Shown here piece by piece: positions 8,447 to 16,689 of a DNA stretch of 57,676 nucleotides; within the stretch, counting starts at the first letter, position 1; every line of letters starts with the position of its first letter. Position numbers and translations under genes: made by a program. This DNA comes from Fimbriimonas sp. (GTDB lineage: Bacteria > Armatimonadota > Fimbriimonadia > Fimbriimonadales > Fimbriimonadaceae). The stretch is taken from NCBI GenBank assembly GCA_031292555.1, contig JARLGV010000082.1, positions 1 through 57,676 of the forward strand, written 5' to 3'. The notes beneath the pieces are model-generated. The model saw only the letters and a list, made by a program, of their open reading frames with translations. It had not been told where the DNA came from and ran no database searches.

Positions 8447-9514
8447 ATGACCAGGTTTGCGATTGTTGGTGGTGGTTGGCGAACTGAGTTCTTCTTGCGG
8501 ATCGCGCGGGAGTTGCCGGAGGAGTTCGAAATCTCGGGCATGCTCGTTCGGAGATCTGAGCGAGCCGAGGAACTGACGAGGCAATGGGGTGTGAAGACCC
8601 ACACGACACTCGACACGCTGCTGGCCGACAAACCGGACTTCGCGGTCACTTCCCTCTCGTGGGACAGCAATCCAGTCTTCTTGAAGGACCTTGCCGAGCG
8701 CGGAGTGCCGGTGCTATCCGAGACGCCTCCCGCTCCCAAGGTCGAAGACATGCTGCCGCTGACCGACCTTGTGAAAGCGGGGGCAAGGATTCAGGTCGCG
8801 GAGCAGTACTCCTTCCAACCCGAGCATGCTGCTCGCCTTTCCGTCATCCGCTCCGGCGTCCTGGGGGACGTCTTCCAGGCCCAGGTTTCGGTGTGCCACG
8901 GTTACCACGGCATCAGCTTGATCCGCCGGTTCCTCGGAATCGACTTTCAACCCGCCAAGATCTCAGCGTACCGCTTGCCGGAAGTCGTGATCGGCGGTCC
9001 CGACCGGAACGGACGCCCACCCAAGGAAGAAACGACTCAGCGGCAAAACCAGTTGATCGCGACGCTCGACTTCGGCGACCGCCAAGCGGTGTTCGACTTC
9101 GTCGGAACCATGTACCACTCCTACATCCGGTCCCATCGAGTGCTCGTTCGAGGCACACGTGGCGAGATCAACTTCGACGACGTGCGGTACCTGGCCGACT
9201 TTCGGACCCCGATTGAATACACGCTTCGACGCGTCGAAGCCGGTCACACCGGGAATCTGGACGGCCACTTCCTACAGGGCATCCTCGCCGGGGAGCGCTG
9301 GGCGTATCGAAACCCGTTCCCGTTTGCGCGGTTGATGGACGACGAGATAGCGATCGCCGCCTGCCTGCGCGGCATGGCCGACTACAGCCAAGGCGGCCCC
9401 GACATCTACTCCCTCGCCGAAGCCTGCCAAGACCACTACCTCTCGATCCTCATGGAGGAATCGGCAAATCGGAATGAGGAGATAACCTCCACGGTCCAGC
9501 CCTGGGCAAGTTGA
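8447..9514 (+). CDS. Gfo/Idh/MocA-family oxidoreductase lacking the EKP lysine
   Basis: A 355-residue protein with an N-terminal Rossmann domain (A-I-V-G-G-G-W-R-T at 5-13) and a C-terminal alpha/beta domain. The frame is open upstream to an ATG at 8369, but those residues are arginine-rich and not family-like, so the M-T-R-F-A-I start is preferred. Family members use NAD(P) to oxidise or reduce sugars, with a conserved E-K-P whose lysine is catalytic. Here the matching place reads S-E-T-P-P-A-P (91-97), so the lysine is absent and the glycine loop is also atypical. This could be a redox-inactive or divergent member. It stands alone, convergent with the GH31 gene. Confidence 0.8.
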   Translation: MTRFAIVGGGWRTEFFLRIARELPEEFEISGMLVRRSERAEELTRQWGVKTHTTLDTLLADKPDFAVTSLSWDSNPVFLKDLAERGVPVLSETPPAPKVEDMLPLTDLVKAGARIQVAEQYSFQPEHAARLSVIRSGVLGDVFQAQVSVCHGYHGISLIRRFLGIDFQPAKISAYRLPEVVIGGPDRNGRPPKEETTQRQNQLIATLDFGDRQAVFDFVGTMYHSYIRSHRVLVRGTRGEINFDDVRYLADFRTPIEYTLRRVEAGHTGNLDGHFLQGILAGERWAYRNPFPFARLMDDEIAIAACLRGMADYSQGGPDIYSLAEACQDHYLSILMEESANRNEEITSTVQPWAS

Positions 9515-9542
9515 CTTTTCGCCCGTAACATGTGACTGGGAC

Positions 9543-9575
9543 GGCACGCCCCCAAGTAGCGGGAGGTTCCGTGCC
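9543..9575. other. Hairpin between convergent genes
   Basis: GGCACG at 9543-9548 pairs with CGTGCC at 9570-9575 around a 21-base loop, in the gap between two converging genes. There is no T-run, so it is at best a weak transcription stop. Confidence 0.25.
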
Positions 9576-9620
9576 TCGCACTGCTGATTCGAAGCGATGC
9601 GGGAGGAGTGCAACGCATGA

Positions 9621-11672
9621 CTAGCCTGAACCAATGTGCTTCCATGTGATCTTTCGAAACGCACTCGGGTAGTTCCCTTCAGTCCGTTCGATGGCTCCGG
9701 TGAGTCCGATTGCCGGGGTAGTCAGCCGCTCCCAAGCGTAATGCCCCTTTTCATAGTCGAATGTCTCGCCGTCATCCTCGTACAGGAGACCGCGCCCCTC
9801 CCCAGGGCCGTAATGTCGGATGATGAGTTCGGAATCGGGACCCAGGGTCGCATTGCGGGCGTTGTCGCCAAGAGTGGGAATTAGCGCGCCCTCCCGAACG
9901 TAAACGGGTATTTCGTCGAGAGCGGGAGCAATGTCGATCGTCTGAGATGAACCGGCGAACTTACCGGAAGCGTACTCGTACCAATTGCCTTTGGGCAACC
10001 TCACCTTGCGGGTCTTCTCGCCGGTCAACATCGGGGCAACCAGGAGGTCGTCTCCCAAGAGATACTGATCGGTCTCCTCCCCGCCATCGACCAGTGACAT
10101 CGGGCGAATCACGGGCGTGCCCCGGAAGTGGTACTGCGCGAAGGCAGTGTACAGATACGGAACGAGCCGAATCCGGAACAGCATTGCTGAGCGCACGGCA
10201 TCCTCAAAGCCGGCAAAGCTCCAGGGCTTGGTGCCGGATGCCCAGGCGTTTAGCTGGGCAATGTGGGAGACGGCCGCCGTTTGCATCCGGCGAACCCACT
10301 CCTCGCCATTGGCCGCATCCCGGGCTTCGGCGCACCAGAGGACCCCCGCCAATCCGGTGCTGACCATTCCGGTGATGTACTCCCGATGATCGTAAGTGTC
10401 GCTATAGAGGGCGAACGGAAAGCGGCTTGCGCCCCCATTCGATCCGCGCACGAGGCCAAAAGTCCGCCGATTTTGGCGCCTGAACATGTCGTCCAGTTCG
10501 CGCTGCCACAGCAAGCCATATATCTGCCGCATGCGAAGACCGCTGAGCCCCGACGGAAACGTCGCATGGTCCGGCCAGAGCCAGTTGTCGAAGCCGTCGA
10601 TCTCGTCGATCTTGTAGCCGCTGACCCCGATGTCGAGGTGGTTCTTGGTGAAGAAGTCGGCGATGGTGCGGGCGGCAGATGGGAGTTGAAGATCGGGCGC
10701 CGGCCCGAGCCAAACCATATGCGATCCATAGTCCGGCTCAAGCGCCTTGAAAATAGGCGAATCGGGCGAAACATATGGATTCGACCAGAGGTTCACATGA
10801 ACGCCTTTGGACCTCAGTCCATCGACAAACGCTGCCGGATTGGGAAACCGCTGGGGGCTCCACGCGAAGGTGCATGGGTAGGACTTGGACTGCCATCCCG
10901 GCTCAAGCCCGAGCACGTCTATCGGAAAGTCGCGCTTCTTGAATTCCGCGACCTCCTGCTCCACATCGGCAGCAGTATCGAGGGATGGCGTCCGATGCCA
11001 AAAGCCCAACGCCCACCTGGGAGGTAGGGCTCCGCCACCGCAGTACAGGTTGTATCGCTCCACCGCCTCCATCGGCGACGGTCCGGCGAAAACGAGGACT
11101 TCGAGGCCAGGGCCTTGAACGCTTGCTTCGACCGCATCCGAAGGCGGCTGGGCATCCCAATTCGGATCGGTGTTACGGTCCCGCGGGGCCGGGTTGTTGG
11201 CGCCTCGTCGGTTACCGACGCCGGCATAGATTGAAACCGGCCTCGAAGTGTTGAAGAGAACCGCGTACCCGGCGCTACTCACGTAGAGCGGTACCGGCGC
11301 ATGCAGTCGGTCCTGACCCGCCGAATAGTGGTCGACTCGAAGGTGATACACACCGCCGCGGCGGTTCGCGCCGTGCATCTGAAGTCCCAGCCCGAACAGC
11401 TTTTCGTCCTTCGCCAGCGGTACGCGTGCGGAAGCGAACTCGTCGGCCACCAGCCCTGTAGCCGACGACAGGTCGATTGGAGGCTTCGCCGAAGCTTCTC
11501 CGAGCCTTCGGAGAGCATCGATTTCCGGAGAATCCTTTGCCGCCGAGAGCAGCGTGGGCGAGTCGGGTTTGCCGATTTGGGCTCGCCAAACGCCGGGCGC
11601 GACATGAGACCATGATATTTCCATCGACTTGACACTTTGGCCCAAAACGAAAGCGGCCATCAGAAAAGGCAT
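9621..11672 (-). CDS. GH31 alpha-glucosidase/alpha-xylosidase, exported
   Basis: A 683-residue glycoside hydrolase of family 31. The catalytic barrel carries the nucleophile motif Y-K-I-D-E-I-D-G near residue 357 and an acid/base aspartate in S-D-T-Y-D-H-R-E-Y near 424. The N-terminal beta-sandwich has the usual F-G-L-G-L-Q segment, and the C-terminal part D-D-L-L-V-A-P-M, then V-Y-V-R-E-G-A-L-I-P is typical. A short N-terminal hydrophobic stretch (M-P-F-L-M-A-A-F-V-L-G) may be a signal peptide. The enzyme would remove alpha-linked glucose or xylose from oligosaccharides. A TAGAAT box lies 5 bases before the ATG. It is divergent from the Gfo gene at 11750 with 77 bases between starts. Confidence 0.92.
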   Translation of the reverse strand: MPFLMAAFVLGQSVKSMEISWSHVAPGVWRAQIGKPDSPTLLSAAKDSPEIDALRRLGEASAKPPIDLSSATGLVADEFASARVPLAKDEKLFGLGLQMHGANRRGGVYHLRVDHYSAGQDRLHAPVPLYVSSAGYAVLFNTSRPVSIYAGVGNRRGANNPAPRDRNTDPNWDAQPPSDAVEASVQGPGLEVLVFAGPSPMEAVERYNLYCGGGALPPRWALGFWHRTPSLDTAADVEQEVAEFKKRDFPIDVLGLEPGWQSKSYPCTFAWSPQRFPNPAAFVDGLRSKGVHVNLWSNPYVSPDSPIFKALEPDYGSHMVWLGPAPDLQLPSAARTIADFFTKNHLDIGVSGYKIDEIDGFDNWLWPDHATFPSGLSGLRMRQIYGLLWQRELDDMFRRQNRRTFGLVRGSNGGASRFPFALYSDTYDHREYITGMVSTGLAGVLWCAEARDAANGEEWVRRMQTAAVSHIAQLNAWASGTKPWSFAGFEDAVRSAMLFRIRLVPYLYTAFAQYHFRGTPVIRPMSLVDGGEETDQYLLGDDLLVAPMLTGEKTRKVRLPKGNWYEYASGKFAGSSQTIDIAPALDEIPVYVREGALIPTLGDNARNATLGPDSELIIRHYGPGEGRGLLYEDDGETFDYEKGHYAWERLTTPAIGLTGAIERTEGNYPSAFRKITWKHIGSG

Positions 11673-11677
11673 ATCAG

Positions 11678-11683
11678 ATTCTA
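11678..11683 (-). promoter_or_regulatory. -10 box (TAGAAT) of the GH31 gene
   Basis: TAGAAT on the minus strand, 5 bases before the ATG at 11672, with no Shine-Dalgarno sequence. Confidence 0.5.
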
Positions 11684-11734
11684 CTGGGACAACGGCGGAA
11701 GTTTGCCTCCGGCATAAGCCGAATTGAAGAGTGA

Positions 11735-11740
11735 TACAAT
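11735..11740 (+). promoter_or_regulatory. -10 box (TACAAT) of the 11750 Gfo gene
   Basis: TACAAT lies 9 bases before the GTG at 11750. With the box at 11678 it forms a short divergent promoter region. Confidence 0.45.
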
Positions 11741-11749
11741 CCGGGCATC

Positions 11750-12814
11750 GTGGAAGATCTAGCGAGCCAAAGGCGGTTGAAAGTGGGAGTGGTCGGCCTT
11801 AATATGGGCCAGGGACATGCGGAGACGTACAAGAAGCTCCCGAATGCCGAGTTAGTCGCGATTTGCGACAAAGATGCGGGCTGGCTTGAGCTTTGCCGCG
11901 AGCGCTGGGAGGCGCCCCATGCATTCTCCGACTATCGTGAGATGCTCGAGTTGGGCGATCTAGAGGCGATCTCGATCGCATTGCCGACGTTCCTGCATTT
12001 GCCGGTCGCCCTAGCCGCCTTCGAAAAGGGAAAGCACGTCCTGGTCGAAAAGCCGATGGCCATGAACGCGGCCGAGGGCGAGCAGATGGCGGCGGCGGCC
12101 AAAGCCGCCGGAAAGACGCTGATGATCAGCCTGAATCAGCGATTCGACGCCGACGTGCAATTCTTGAAGCGCTATATCCAGGAAGGGCACCTCGGAGATG
12201 TCTATTTTGCCCGAACCCTCTGGCGACGACCATTGGGAGGTCTTCCCTCGCCGACTCTCAACAGACCGAGTGGAATCTACTCCGGGCGAAACTGGTTCAA
12301 CGAAGCAGCAAAGGGAGGAGGCGTGCTGCGCGATCTTGGGGCTCATGTCATCGACGTAGCGCTATGGCTGATGGGCTATCCCGAATTGGAGGATGCGGTC
12401 GGTCGTGCCTACACGCAGTTCCTGCCCGACTTTCTGTCTGGAACGCAGCTAATCGGCGACGCAGACGATCATTCTGTAGGATTCGCTCGGTTCAAGAACG
12501 GCGCCAGTCTCCAGATCGAGGCAAGCTTTGGTCAGCACATCGATCACGATGAACTGATTACGGAAGTGTTTGGGTCCAAGGGCGGGGCGATTCGATGGTC
12601 TGGAAGACCGTTGAAGCTGTTCGGACAGGTGAGCGGAGCCTACACAACGACGGAGCCACGGCTCCAAGAAAGGCGGTCGTCGGTCCAGGAGGAGTTTGTC
12701 AGCTCAGTCCTTGAGGGTCGACCGCCGTTGGTTACGCCGGAGCAGGGCATTGCGGCTACCCGCATCATGGATGCCATCTACTCCGGCGGCGGTTCTAGTG
12801 CTTCGCCGAGATAG
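11750..12814 (+). CDS. Gfo/Idh/MocA-family sugar oxidoreductase
   Basis: A 354-residue NAD(P)-dependent oxidoreductase starting with GTG. It has a [11 protein letters not shown] Rossmann loop at 12-22, the catalytic E-K-P-M-A at 100-104, and [14 protein letters not shown] in the substrate domain, where the histidine is the usual catalytic partner. Members act on inositols, glucosides and amino sugars at ring hydroxyls. The last 20 bases overlap the convergent ThuA gene. Trehalose-use systems (ThuA/ThuB) combine exactly these two families to make 3-keto sugars, so a joint role is plausible although the genes lie on opposite strands. Confidence 0.9.
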   Translation: MEDLASQRRLKVGVVGLNMGQGHAETYKKLPNAELVAICDKDAGWLELCRERWEAPHAFSDYREMLELGDLEAISIALPTFLHLPVALAAFEKGKHVLVEKPMAMNAAEGEQMAAAAKAAGKTLMISLNQRFDADVQFLKRYIQEGHLGDVYFARTLWRRPLGGLPSPTLNRPSGIYSGRNWFNEAAKGGGVLRDLGAHVIDVALWLMGYPELEDAVGRAYTQFLPDFLSGTQLIGDADDHSVGFARFKNGASLQIEASFGQHIDHDELITEVFGSKGGAIRWSGRPLKLFGQVSGAYTTTEPRLQERRSSVQEEFVSSVLEGRPPLVTPEQGIAATRIMDAIYSGGGSSASPR

Positions 12815-13544
12815 GGTCGGGAGCGCTTTCGACCGGGATCATCGGGGCGCCGTCTTTCCAGATCGTTCCATGGGGCGCCACATACTTTGCGGCGTTCTTG
12901 AGGATGAGCTTGACCGTCTCGTGATGGTAGATTGGGTAGGTTTCGTGACCGGGTTGGAAGTAGAAGATCCTTCCGTTGCCGCGCAGGAACACGCATCCGG
13001 AGCGGAATACGTTGCCGCCTTCGAAGTGGCCGATCATAACCGTCTCACTCGGTTCCGGTATGCCGAACGGTTCTCCGTACATCTCCTCCATGGGAATCTC
13101 GAAATAAGGGCTCTCGATGCCTTTGACGATCGGATGGCCAGGGTTGCAGATCCAGATGCGCTCGCGCTCGTCGGCTTCGCGCCAGCATAGGGAGCAGGTC
13201 GTGCCCATCAGCGACCGAAAGATCTTGGAGTAATGGCCCGAGTGCAAAACGATGAGGCCCATTCCTTCGAGGACGCGCCGCTTGACCTTGTTAACGATCT
13301 CGTCGTCGACCTTGTGGTGGGCGGCATGTCCCCACCATGTGATCACGTCGGTCTCTTCGAGAACTTCGTCTGTAAGGCCGTGCTCCGGCATATCCAGCGT
13401 CGCGATCTTCACATCGAACGCGGGATCTTCCAGGAGCCCGTCGGCGATACATCCATGCATGCCCTTCGGGTAGATCTCGCCAACCTTGGGCATCTCGTGC
13501 TCGTGCACATTCTCGCCCCAAACCGTCACTCTAATTTTGCTCAT
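12795..13544 (-). CDS. ThuA-like domain protein (trehalose-utilisation family)
   Basis: A 249-residue protein with the class I glutamine-amidotransferase-like fold of ThuA. Seen: [10 protein letters not shown] near the N-terminus, [10 protein letters not shown] near 90-100, [10 protein letters not shown] near 126, and [11 protein letters not shown] near 203, where the histidines sit in the active-site cleft of the family. ThuA-like proteins work with Gfo/Idh/MocA enzymes in oxidising disaccharides to keto-sugars. No signal peptide, so cytoplasmic. AAGGAA 6 bases before the ATG is a fair ribosome site, unlike the leaderless genes nearby. Confidence 0.88.
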   Translation of the reverse strand: MSKIRVTVWGENVHEHEMPKVGEIYPKGMHGCIADGLLEDPAFDVKIATLDMPEHGLTDEVLEETDVITWWGHAAHHKVDDEIVNKVKRRVLEGMGLIVLHSGHYSKIFRSLMGTTCSLCWREADERERIWICNPGHPIVKGIESPYFEIPMEEMYGEPFGIPEPSETVMIGHFEGGNVFRSGCVFLRGNGRIFYFQPGHETYPIYHHETVKLILKNAAKYVAPHGTIWKDGAPMIPVESAPDPISAKH

Positions 13545-13697
13545 TTGGTTCCTTGAGCAGCCGGATCCGGCATGCCCCCGATGCCGAGATTACCTAAGCT
13601 GAGGCGCCGTTCTTGAGAACATGTATGAACAAGTTCCTCGCGGTTTTAGGGGAGAGAAATGGGGCGACGATGTCCGCATTCAGGCAAGAACATAAAC

Positions 13698-13722
13698 AAA
13701 AAAAGCCCTCCCAATAGGGAGG
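13698..13722 (-). terminator. Rho-independent terminator of the ncRNA candidate
   Basis: On the minus strand CCTCCC-TATT-GGGAGG (13722-13707) is followed by GC and seven T residues. It begins 5 bases after the closing stem of the RNA candidate at 13728-13906 and has no protein gene upstream on that strand, so it most likely ends that RNA. Confidence 0.75.
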
Positions 13723-13727
13723 TTTCA

Positions 13728-13906
13728 GGCGATGTGTCCTTCTAGAACAACAACCACTCTCTCGTCCGACCACGGCTGTTATTTGGACCGCACCCAACGA
13801 ATCCCTCGCGAGGGGATACGCAAAAAATCAGTCCAAAGGACGCTTATTCGGTTTCGCGCACGGCTTACGGAATCTCTCAGGGAAGATCTCCCTCCTGCAC
13901 ATCGCC
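13728..13906 (-). ncRNA. Structured small RNA, 6S-like (candidate ssrS)
   Basis: No protein gene fits here. Read on the minus strand, the 5' end GGCGATGTG (13906-13898) is perfectly complementary to the 3' end CACATCGCC (13736-13728), so 179 nt fold into one long rod. Inside, TTTGGAC pairs with GTCCAAA (13837-13831 with 13788-13782), capped by ATCCC/GGGAT around CTCGCGA. The 5' strand of the large central bubble contains TTCCCTGAG, like the CCCTGAG of 6S RNA, and the 3' strand contains GGTCGGACGAGAG. Length, rod shape, central bubble and the immediate terminator all fit 6S RNA, which binds the housekeeping RNA polymerase holoenzyme. A TACCTT box at 13920-13915 would be its -10. A covariance-model check is not possible here, so the class is tentative; an independent RNA is more secure. 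Confidence 0.5.
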
Positions 13907-13942
13907 TTGTCACTAAGGTATCCGACGCTCCGTTTGACGGCC

Positions 13943-13990
13943 AGTCGTCGGTTTTATGTCATCCATTGTCATGACATAAAACCGACGACT
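13943..13990. repeat. Perfect 20-bp inverted repeat with 8-bp spacer
   Basis: The arm at 13943-13962 is exactly complementary to 13971-13990. The core is TGTCAT-N8-ATGACA, and the same core and spacing recur at 20238-20257. It lies about 50 bp upstream of the RNA candidate and 228 bp upstream of the nitroreductase start. It could be an operator for a dimeric regulator, or a hairpin if transcribed; it lacks a T-run. Confidence 0.7.
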
Positions 13991-14038
13991 TGGCACGTTA
14001 TTGCCCTTCAAGGCAATATGACTGTGCGGCGACGCGCA

Positions 14039-14098
14039 GCGGGATAAATCCGAGATGTACGCCCTTAAGACACATTGAGGGCATCTTTGGAATCCCGT
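14039..14098. other. Long imperfect hairpin in the leader of the nitroreductase gene
   Basis: GCGGGAT (14039-14045) pairs with ATCCCGT (14092-14098), GAT (14054-14056) with ATC (14083-14085), and GCCCTTAA (14061-14068) with TTGAGGGC (14075-14082). A smaller ATTGCC/GGCAAT hairpin lies at about 14000-14017. No known riboswitch class is recognised. The rest of the 13545-14218 gap holds the RNA candidate, its terminator and the inverted repeat. Confidence 0.35.
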
Positions 14099-14218
14099 TG
14101 GAATGGAGGTGCTTCTCAAGGCTTCCGGTCCGGTTCGGGACAGCCGGCCAGGGTTAGCGAGAACGTGTCGCCGCCTTCGCATTTTCTCCCTGTAGCTATA
14201 CAGGTATGAGAGGCTACC

Positions 14219-14782
14219 ATGACGACTCAGGAAGCTATTTACTCCCGGCGAGCAGTACGGGATTTCAAGGACGAACTCATCCCGGAGTCGATTCTGCACG
14301 ATCTCATCGATGCGGCCATTCAGGCGCCCAGCGCAATCAACGCCCAGCCGTGGGCGTTCGTGGTCGTTCAAGATAAAGCGATCCTCGACCACATCTCTCG
14401 TCGGACCAGAGATCTGATGGAGGCCCAGCCGATGTCGGAGGAACTTCGAGCCAAGGTGTTCAAACCGGGCTGGAGCATCTTCTACAACGCAACCACCCTC
14501 ATCGTCGTCTGCGCTCGTCCAGAAGGGTCACACCCAGAGTGGGACTGCTGCCTTGCGGCCGAGAATCTGCTCTTGGCGGCTCGCGACATGGCGATCGGCG
14601 GCTGCATCATCGGATTTGCATGGGCTGCGTTGGCATTACCCGATGTCAAGGAGCTCCTCGGGATTCCCGAGTCGTATGACGCGGTTATGCCCATCATCCT
14701 TGGTTACCCGCGGGAGTTCCCCGCCCCAACCGGCCGACGGTCCCCGGAAATCCTTAGTTGGAAGGTTGCTGCAAGGGCCTAG
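14219..14782 (+). CDS. Nitroreductase-family flavoprotein
   Basis: A 187-residue FMN-dependent oxidoreductase. S-R-R-A-V-R-D-F at 9-16 is the FMN phosphate-binding motif; A-P-S-A-I-N-A-Q-P-W at 36-45 and the later E-N-L-L-L-A-A and G-I-P segments are typical. Such enzymes reduce quinones, nitroaromatics or flavins with NAD(P)H as dimers. GAGAGG six bases before the ATG is a fair ribosome site. It is a single gene with a long structured upstream region and converges on the PII gene with 12 bases between stops. The true substrate is unknown. Confidence 0.9.
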   Translation: MTTQEAIYSRRAVRDFKDELIPESILHDLIDAAIQAPSAINAQPWAFVVVQDKAILDHISRRTRDLMEAQPMSEELRAKVFKPGWSIFYNATTLIVVCARPEGSHPEWDCCLAAENLLLAARDMAIGGCIIGFAWAALALPDVKELLGIPESYDAVMPIILGYPREFPAPTGRRSPEILSWKVAARA

Positions 14783-14794
14783 AGGTCCTTCGCT

Positions 14795-15136
14795 CTAGCT
14801 TAGTGCAGTATCGCCCCGCTCGCCTGTTCGAATGCGAATGGCATCGCCTAGCGGATACGTGAATATCTTCCCGTCTCCAACCTCGCCGGTTCGCGCGACT
14901 TCGAGGATCGCGGCGATGACCGGTTCGACCTCGTGATCGTGGACGACGATTTCGAGTTTATATCGAGGCGTTAGGCTCAACGTATATTGGGAGCCTCGGT
15001 AGGTGTGGGTAATGCCTTTCGACCGTCCCATCCCCTTGACTTCGGTTACCGTCATTCCCGAGATGTCGAGGGCGTGGAGAGCGTCTTGGACGTCTTCCAA
15101 ACGCTGCAAGCGAATGATTGCTTCGATTTTCGTCAT
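14795..15136 (-). CDS. glnK: PII nitrogen regulatory protein
   Basis: A 113-residue PII signal protein, the normal length. The T-loop K-G-M-G-R-S-K-G-I-T-H-T-Y-R-G-S-Q-Y (34-51) keeps both conserved tyrosines, including the uridylylation-site Tyr51. The C-terminal T-G-E-V-G-D-G-K-I-F signature is present. PII trimers sense ATP/ADP and 2-oxoglutarate and block Amt channels or tune nitrogen enzymes. It follows amt by 9 bases on the same strand, the classic amt-glnK operon that marks it as the GlnK type. A putative glnD or sigma-54 site was not seen in the window. Confidence 0.95.
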   Translation of the reverse strand: MTKIEAIIRLQRLEDVQDALHALDISGMTVTEVKGMGRSKGITHTYRGSQYTLSLTPRYKLEIVVHDHEVEPVIAAILEVARTGEVGDGKIFTYPLGDAIRIRTGERGDTALS

Positions 15137-15145
15137 GGATTATTC

Positions 15146-16519
15146 CTATAGGTTGTAGCCCGATTCCCCGTGGAGCGAGAGGTCCAGGCCAGCCTGTTCC
15201 TCGCTCTCGCTGACGCGAACGCCGGTGATCGCCTGCGTGAGTTTCATCAGGACGAACGAGCCAACGAAGGAGAAGACGCCAACGACCAACACTGCAAGGA
15301 GTTGCGTCACGACCAGGCCCAGGCGGCCATTGTTCGACTTGAGGGAGTCCGATACCGACGGGTTGATGACCGCAGTGGCTAGGCACCCAGTCAGGATCGC
15401 TCCGGTCGCCCCTCCCACTCCATGTACACCGACCACATCGAGGGAATCGTCGAACTTCAATTTGAGTTTGATGCCCACGGCGAAGCAGCACAAACTGCCG
15501 ACGACAAGCCCAATGAGGATCGCGGCCATCGGCGTCACATATCCGGCGGCCGGCGTAATCCCGACCAGACCAGCAACCAACCCCGAAGCGGCGCCCAGCG
15601 CTGTTGGCTTGCCGAAGTGGAGCTTCTCGCAGATCAGCCACCCAAGCATGCCGGAAGCGGCGGCGACGTGGGTCGCAACGAATGCAGAGAGCGCGATGTC
15701 GTTGATCGCAAGCGCCGAGCCGGCGTTGAAACCAATCCATCCAACCCAGAGCAATCCGGCTCCTAGCAGAGTCGTCGTCAGATTGTTCGGGAGTATCGGG
15801 TCGTGATGCTCGAGCGCCTTACGCCGCCCCAATGCGATGCATGCCGCCAAAGCAGAAGCTCCGCTTGCCAGATGGACGACTGTGCCGCCGGCAAAGTCCA
15901 GGGCGCCCCGTTGAGAGAGCCACCCGCCCGGATTCCATACCCAGCAGGCGACCGGCGCATAGATGACGACCACCCACATTGTCGTGAACAACATGTAGCC
16001 GCTGAACTTCATCCGCTCGGCGATCGCACCAGAAATCAGGGCGGGCGTGATAATGGCGAACATCATCTGAAACAACATAAACGCGCCTGCCGGTACCGTG
16101 CCTAAGGGCGTGGTGTACGGATAGGCGTCCTTCATGGAGATGCCGTTCCCAAACAGGAACTCGAGGCCGCCAATCAGGCCGTTGGACGTCTTGCCGAACG
16201 AGAGGGAGTAAGTGAGGACGATCCAGACCACACTGACCATTCCCATCATCACGAAGGAGTGCACCATCGTGCTGAGCACGTTCTTCCGGCGCACCATCCC
16301 TCCATAGAACAGCGCAAGCGCCGGCGTCATCAGCAGTACAAGAACAGATGCGACGACCACCCAAAGGGTGTCAGCCTTGTCGATCGCAGCGGGCTTTGGT
16401 CCGGCGCCTTGAGCACAGGCGATCGCACTCATCAGCACGACGGCCAAACTGGTAACTGGACGAGACGGTCGGAAACGCAACGGGCGGCTGGATGGACCTT
16501 GGGCTGGCGATATTGGCAT
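15146..16519 (-). CDS. amt: Ammonium transporter Amt/MEP family
   Basis: A 457-residue inner-membrane ammonium channel. After a signal-like N-terminus (hydrophobic 22-38), eleven transmembrane segments follow. Signatures include A-L-F-Y-G-G-M-V-R near 70-78, the G-A-I-A-E-R-M loop, D-F-A-G-G-T-V-V-H with the first channel histidine region, and D-V-V-G-V-H-G-V-G-G with the second channel histidine. It trimerises and passes ammonium into the cell. It is the first gene of the amt-PII operon, so PII can plug the pore when nitrogen is plentiful. The leader before the ATG has no obvious Shine-Dalgarno sequence. Confidence 0.95.
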   Translation of the reverse strand: MPISPAQGPSSRPLRFRPSRPVTSLAVVLMSAIACAQGAGPKPAAIDKADTLWVVVASVLVLLMTPALALFYGGMVRRKNVLSTMVHSFVMMGMVSVVWIVLTYSLSFGKTSNGLIGGLEFLFGNGISMKDAYPYTTPLGTVPAGAFMLFQMMFAIITPALISGAIAERMKFSGYMLFTTMWVVVIYAPVACWVWNPGGWLSQRGALDFAGGTVVHLASGASALAACIALGRRKALEHHDPILPNNLTTTLLGAGLLWVGWIGFNAGSALAINDIALSAFVATHVAAASGMLGWLICEKLHFGKPTALGAASGLVAGLVGITPAAGYVTPMAAILIGLVVGSLCCFAVGIKLKLKFDDSLDVVGVHGVGGATGAILTGCLATAVINPSVSDSLKSNNGRLGLVVTQLLAVLVVGVFSFVGSFVLMKLTQAITGVRVSESEEQAGLDLSLHGESGYNL

Positions 16520-16689
16520 TTTGAGGGTCGGAATTCAGTTCGCCGGCGCTTGGCCGGCGACTCGTTCATTGTTCGAGCGCACCTAACCCCGCTTGGGCCA
16601 AATTCGCTGTTCGTTGCCGAATTCCGCAGAGTCTTTTACCACGATCATCCAAGAACTCGCTCGTCTGAGGATCTGACATGGGACTGAAT

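Noticed and set aside
13861-13890. CTCTCAGG on the plus strand, as in glycine riboswitches
   Set aside because: The matching GGAGAG strand and the conserved core are missing, and the downstream gene is not a glycine gene; the block is part of the minus-strand RNA rod.
13913-14392. 159-residue open frame on the minus strand
   Set aside because: It crosses the inverted repeat and the nitroreductase gene, has no family-like features and no ribosome site.
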